Source: Hyphomonas sp. CY54-11-8
Lineage (GTDB): Bacteria > Pseudomonadota > Alphaproteobacteria > Caulobacterales > Hyphomonadaceae
DNA length: 64,000 nt
NCBI RefSeq assembly: GCF_000682735.1
Contig: NZ_AWFD01000038.1
Span: forward strand, 1 to 64,000
Reading direction: 5' to 3'
Every line of letters begins with the position of its first letter. Position 1 is the first letter of the stretch. This document shows, one piece after another, positions 60,767 through 64,000 of the stretch. A model generated the notes under the pieces. That model had not been told where the DNA came from, made no database searches, and saw only the letters and a list, made by a program, of their open reading frames with translations. A program made the translations under genes and the position numbers.

Positions 60767-62623
60767 ATGACCCGCATACGCGCCGTTGCCATGGCCACAT
60801 TGCTGGCAATCCTTGCGGCCTGTGCCACCCCGCCGCCGGAAGCGCCTCCACAAGTCCAGCCGCCCCGTGACCTGCTGGTCGAACTAGGCGATGCCGAAGC
60901 TGTGGGTGACCGGGATGCCATGCTGACGCTCGCCGCGGAACTGATGGCGGACCCATCCACCGACATGGCGCTTCAGCAAGACCTCGCAGACCTGATGGCC
61001 CGCGAAGGAGACACGGCCGGCGCCCTCGCCGCCTATGAGCAACTGGCCAATGCAGAAACCGCCGCGCCGGAACCGGACTGGGCGCGCCTCATCAATCTCG
61101 AAGCCAGGATGGCCGAGATCGCCGCCGCCGCAGGCGACACCGCCACCGCGACAGCGCATGCCGGCCGGGCCGTCGGCCTCGTGGCAGATCATCTCGGCGT
61201 CGATCATCCCCGCATGGCGCCCCTGCTCGCTTTCGCGAAAGCCAATGAACTGGACATGATCGCCATCGCCATGACCGGCGGCTTCGCGACGCTGGAAGAG
61301 ATGGAACTCGCCCTCACGGACGCCATCGAGCGCAGCCGCGATACCGGCGCAGCCATGCCGACAGGCCGCCGCCTGGCCCCGCGCGTGTTCGGGGAAGAGC
61401 CGGACTTCGACCTCGTGAAGGTCTTCTACGGTACCGACCGCGCGCCAGACCCCGGCCAGATGCTGGTCGTCGATGGCGAACCGGTCCTGGACGCACGCAC
61501 CTATTACGGCGCAGAGCGCGGAAAGCTGGAGACCGGCACGGTGATCGTCTCGGTGCCGCGCAACCGCGCGCTTGGCGAGATCCCGAAGCCCAGCGTGCTG
61601 CGCTTCGACGTACGCCCGGACCCGGCACGTCATGTGATTGTCGGCGACATGAAGATCCATCCGGACATGGAAGCCTTTGTCCGCGAGATCAAGCTGGAAC
61701 TCGCCAAGTCCAAGCGCCGCGAGATTTTTGTGTTCATCCATGGCTACAACACCAAGTTTGACGCCGGGATCGAACGCGCGGCGCAGCTTTCCGTCGACCT
61801 CGAAATTGACGGTTCGACCGTCTTCTATTCATGGCCGTCAGCCGGCAGCCTCTTCGGCTACAAGGCGGACCGGTCCCAGATCACCGAAGCGGCCGTGGAG
61901 GACCTTGAAGACTTCCTGCTCGTTCTGGCGGACAAGACCGGGGCCGAACGCATCAGTGTTGTCGCGCACTCCATGGGCAACGAGTTCCTGACGCTCGCCC
62001 TCGAACAGATGACGCGCGACCGGCCCGGCGAAAAACTGTTCAATGAAGTCGTCTTCGCCTCCCCCGATGTCGATGCGGATGACTTTATCGAGCGCGTCTC
62101 CGCCATCGACAGCCTCGCCGACGATTTCACGCTGTACGCCAGTTCCAAAGACCGCGCGCTTCAGGCCTCCCGGCGCTTCAACGGCACAGGCCGCCGCGCT
62201 GGGGATTCTGCTGAACCGGTTCTGTTGCCCGTGCTGAACACGATCGATACGTCCGCGGTCTCCGATGGCGGGCTAGGCCATTCAGACATTTTTGGCGCCG
62301 CTTTTACGGACTTCCAGGCCATCCTGTGGCTGAGCCTCGAACCGGACCAGCGCTGCCTGCTCGGCCGGCGTGAGGAAGGCAATGCAGTCGCCTGGGTGCT
62401 GGGCACGCCGCGCACGGAGTTCTGCGGCCAGCAGGCCTTCTCCACCGCCATGACCACGATGCGCCGTGTCGGCATGGAAGAGTCCGCGCTGGTCCTGTCC
62501 GAACAGGCCGCCGAAGCGGAATCCATCGGCTCGCCCGACGCCCCGCTCTGGCAGTCAGCGCTCAGGATCGTTCAGTGGCTGGGCACCGCCGGCCGGTTCA
62601 TGCCTGAGACGGCGCCTCAGTAA
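60767..62623 (+). CDS. DUF900-type alpha/beta hydrolase lipoprotein with TPR-like N-terminus
   Basis: A 618-residue envelope protein. Lipid signal ends LAILAACATP. The N-terminal ~190 residues are short helical repeats (tetratricopeptide-like), and the C-terminal half is a DUF900 hydrolase: VFIHGYNTKFD near residue 322, and the nucleophile in VVAHSMGNEFL near residue 400. A lipase/esterase acting in the periplasm is likely. GGAGGAGG is just before the ATG. The last 26 bases overlap the convergent hydrolase gene. Confidence 0.88.
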   Translation: MTRIRAVAMATLLAILAACATPPPEAPPQVQPPRDLLVELGDAEAVGDRDAMLTLAAELMADPSTDMALQQDLADLMAREGDTAGALAAYEQLANAETAAPEPDWARLINLEARMAEIAAAAGDTATATAHAGRAVGLVADHLGVDHPRMAPLLAFAKANELDMIAIAMTGGFATLEEMELALTDAIERSRDTGAAMPTGRRLAPRVFGEEPDFDLVKVFYGTDRAPDPGQMLVVDGEPVLDARTYYGAERGKLETGTVIVSVPRNRALGEIPKPSVLRFDVRPDPARHVIVGDMKIHPDMEAFVREIKLELAKSKRREIFVFIHGYNTKFDAGIERAAQLSVDLEIDGSTVFYSWPSAGSLFGYKADRSQITEAAVEDLEDFLLVLADKTGAERISVVAHSMGNEFLTLALEQMTRDRPGEKLFNEVVFASPDVDADDFIERVSAIDSLADDFTLYASSKDRALQASRRFNGTGRRAGDSAEPVLLPVLNTIDTSAVSDGGLGHSDIFGAAFTDFQAILWLSLEPDQRCLLGRREEGNAVAWVLGTPRTEFCGQQAFSTAMTTMRRVGMEESALVLSEQAAEAESIGSPDAPLWQSALRIVQWLGTAGRFMPETAPQ

Positions 62624-63602
62624 CTGTCCGGTGCGGGTCGGAGTGGTTCCACTCCGCCAGCATGGTGCGCAGCGCCGCGATGAAGGCGATGGGCTGGTCC
62701 AGCATGACATGATGATCTGCATGCGGAATGGAAATGAACGGCACCTGATAGCCGAGCAGCTTGCGCATGTATTCGCGCACATCGTCCGGCATCAGCGAAC
62801 TGGTCTCTCCCCGGATGATCGCTACCCGGCAACGCGCGGCCTGAAGCAGGGCGCCGGGGTCTTTGCCGGGATCGAAATGCGTCCAGATCATGGGATCGAA
62901 TTTCCAGGTCCAGCCGCCCTCGTCCGCCTTCCGGAGGCTCCAGCGGGCAATATAGTCAACGGCATAAAGGTTCTCGCACAGTTGCGGCGGCGCGAGCCGG
63001 AAGCGGCTGAGTGCCGAGGCGAGGTCGGGATAGACCCGGTTCGGGCGGCCCTTGCGGTCCGGCCCGCGGTGCGGCCGCTCCGGCGGATTTACCGGGCTGT
63101 CGACGATCACCATGCCGTCAAACCGGTCGCCATATTTCGCGCCGGTCACCAGCGTGACGAAACCGCCAAAAGAGTGTGCCACAATGATCGGCTTGGTCGG
63201 CCCGTCGAACAGGCCGGCGGCCTCGGCCACGGCGACTTCCTCTTCCGCGAATGTCGCCATGTCGTAGCTGTCGCGGAAATCGCTGTCGCCCATGCCGGCG
63301 AAAGTGATCGCGGCGACGTTGTATTCCTCGGCAAAGTAAGGCGCGATGAAATCCCACCAGTGGGCATGGGCGCCATTGCCGTGGACCAGCAGGAGGCCAG
63401 GCGCACCACGCTTACCCCAGCGCTGATACGTGACGTTCGCGCCCTTAACCTCCACCGAGCCCGTTTCATAAGGCGTGGCGACCGCCTTGCGGAACCATTC
63501 CGGCGCGGGCGGCACCGCGCCCTTGAACTCGGCCAGCGGCCCGCCCTCCGAAGGAATCTCCGGCGGCTGGTCCCTGACGATGCCTTTGCTCTCCCCGCTC
63601 AT
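62598..63602 (-). CDS. alpha/beta hydrolase
   Basis: A 334-residue soluble alpha/beta hydrolase. Oxyanion region HGNGAHAHWWDF near residue 75, nucleophile Ser in VAHSFGGFV near residue 145, and a catalytic His in SIPHADHHVML near the end give an intact triad. Related to haloalkane-dehalogenase-like and epoxide-hydrolase-like esterases, but the halide-binding Trp is not evident. Single gene; convergent to the DUF900 hydrolase (26-base overlap) and divergent from the partial gene at the right edge. Confidence 0.87.
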   Translation of the reverse strand: MSGESKGIVRDQPPEIPSEGGPLAEFKGAVPPAPEWFRKAVATPYETGSVEVKGANVTYQRWGKRGAPGLLLVHGNGAHAHWWDFIAPYFAEEYNVAAITFAGMGDSDFRDSYDMATFAEEEVAVAEAAGLFDGPTKPIIVAHSFGGFVTLVTGAKYGDRFDGMVIVDSPVNPPERPHRGPDRKGRPNRVYPDLASALSRFRLAPPQLCENLYAVDYIARWSLRKADEGGWTWKFDPMIWTHFDPGKDPGALLQAARCRVAIIRGETSSLMPDDVREYMRKLLGYQVPFISIPHADHHVMLDQPIAFIAALRTMLAEWNHSDPHRTVTEAPSQA

Positions 63603-63720
63603 TCATTTCTTCCCTTTTTTTGAATTCTGGGACGGGGCTCCTCATCTGGCAAGTCCGGCCCTCGGGGCATATCCGGCACGGCTTTTGCGCCGAATGTCCC
63701 AAAAAGGGACAGGACGGCCC

Positions 63721-64000
63721 ATGTTGAAACAGATCAGTCTCGCTTCCGCACTCGCGCTCATGGCCGGGTCCGCCTCCGCCAGCCCGGAACTGGCCGAACT
63801 CTGGGGCGCGAAAGCCGCTGCCCTCGCCGGGGAGTCCGCACCGCTGCTGGACACGGCCCGGCAAGGCCGCCTGCCGGTGCTCGACGAAGATTATGTGATC
63901 GAGGTGGAGCGGTTCGCCTTTAATGCCGCGAGGCTGGGTAACTGGACGGTGCAGGCCGGTGTGCCGGCGGCGATAGGATGCAGTTTCCGCAGCCTTGGCG
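63721..64000 (+). CDS. secreted hypothetical protein, N-terminal part
   Basis: The gene begins with ATG at 63721 and runs off the right edge after 93 codons. It has a signal peptide (MLKQISLASALALMAGSASA) and a mature part starting SPELAELWGAKAAAL. No domain is recognisable in the visible part. AGGAC upstream (aaagggacaggac) is the probable ribosome site. Function cannot be assigned. Confidence 0.7.
   Translation, partial: MLKQISLASALALMAGSASASPELAELWGAKAAALAGESAPLLDTARQGRLPVLDEDYVIEVERFAFNAARLGNWTVQAGVPAAIGCSFRSLG

Overview
The window is a GC-rich chromosomal segment of an alphaproteobacterium, most likely of the Hyphomonadaceae (Hyphomonas/Henriciella type). That placement is an inference. 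It rests on a class I lysyl-tRNA synthetase, a NodT-type outer-membrane factor in an RND operon, a fused indolepyruvate:ferredoxin oxidoreductase, an UrcA-family protein, an ilvE/MarR/OmpR/kinase cluster like the petP-petR region of other alphaproteobacteria, and a structured leader in front of an ornithine decarboxylase gene. No rRNA, tRNA, CRISPR array, integrase or insertion sequence was seen. Gene density and base use are even, so this reads as core chromosome and not as an island.

Layout. 0-7 kb: a TetR regulator with an esterase and a quinone oxidoreductase (cut by the left edge), a flavin monooxygenase overlapping an M23 peptidase, and two tandem hot-dog thioesterases. 7-16 kb: small lipoproteins, PutA, a GT4 glycosyltransferase, PstS, an ornithine decarboxylase with a probable speF leader RNA, and glutamate racemase. 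16.5-20 kb: a copper-resistance operon (Cys/His-rich secreted protein, CopA multicopper oxidase, CopB). 20-30 kb: a PhoR-like kinase and a tripartite NodT/HlyD/RND efflux operon, then an M13 metallopeptidase lipoprotein. 30-38 kb: a PilZ-like protein, thiolase, Lrp-type regulator divergent from the fused indolepyruvate oxidoreductase, and a lipoprotein serpin. 38-47.6 kb: class I LysRS, an XRE-regulated membrane-protein operon, TetR/methyltransferase divergent pair, bacterioferritin with its ferredoxin, an FMN-binding glutamate-synthase-like protein, SIMPL and DUF2853 proteins. 47.6-56.6 kb: a paired acyl-CoA dehydrogenase operon, a processive GT2, an atypical photolyase/cryptochrome, a small Arg-rich protein with UrcA, SixA-like phosphatase, 1-Cys peroxiredoxin and IlvE. 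56.6-64 kb: MarR/response regulator/kinase, a GNAT-nitrilase fusion, two alpha/beta hydrolases and a truncated secreted protein at the right edge.

Functional themes are amino-acid catabolism (PutA, IlvE, indolepyruvate oxidoreductase with Lrp), fatty-acid and acyl-CoA chemistry (thiolase, paired dehydrogenases, thioesterases), metal handling (copper operon, bacterioferritin/Bfd with a Fur-like box) and envelope biology. The most interesting unexplained signals are non-coding: a 16-bp motif shared by the RND efflux promoter and the urcA-cluster promoter (three copies), a 41-bp intergenic sequence present twice 36 kb apart, and a 20-bp perfect palindrome plus direct repeats that form a probable autoregulatory operator for a small XRE/membrane-protein operon.
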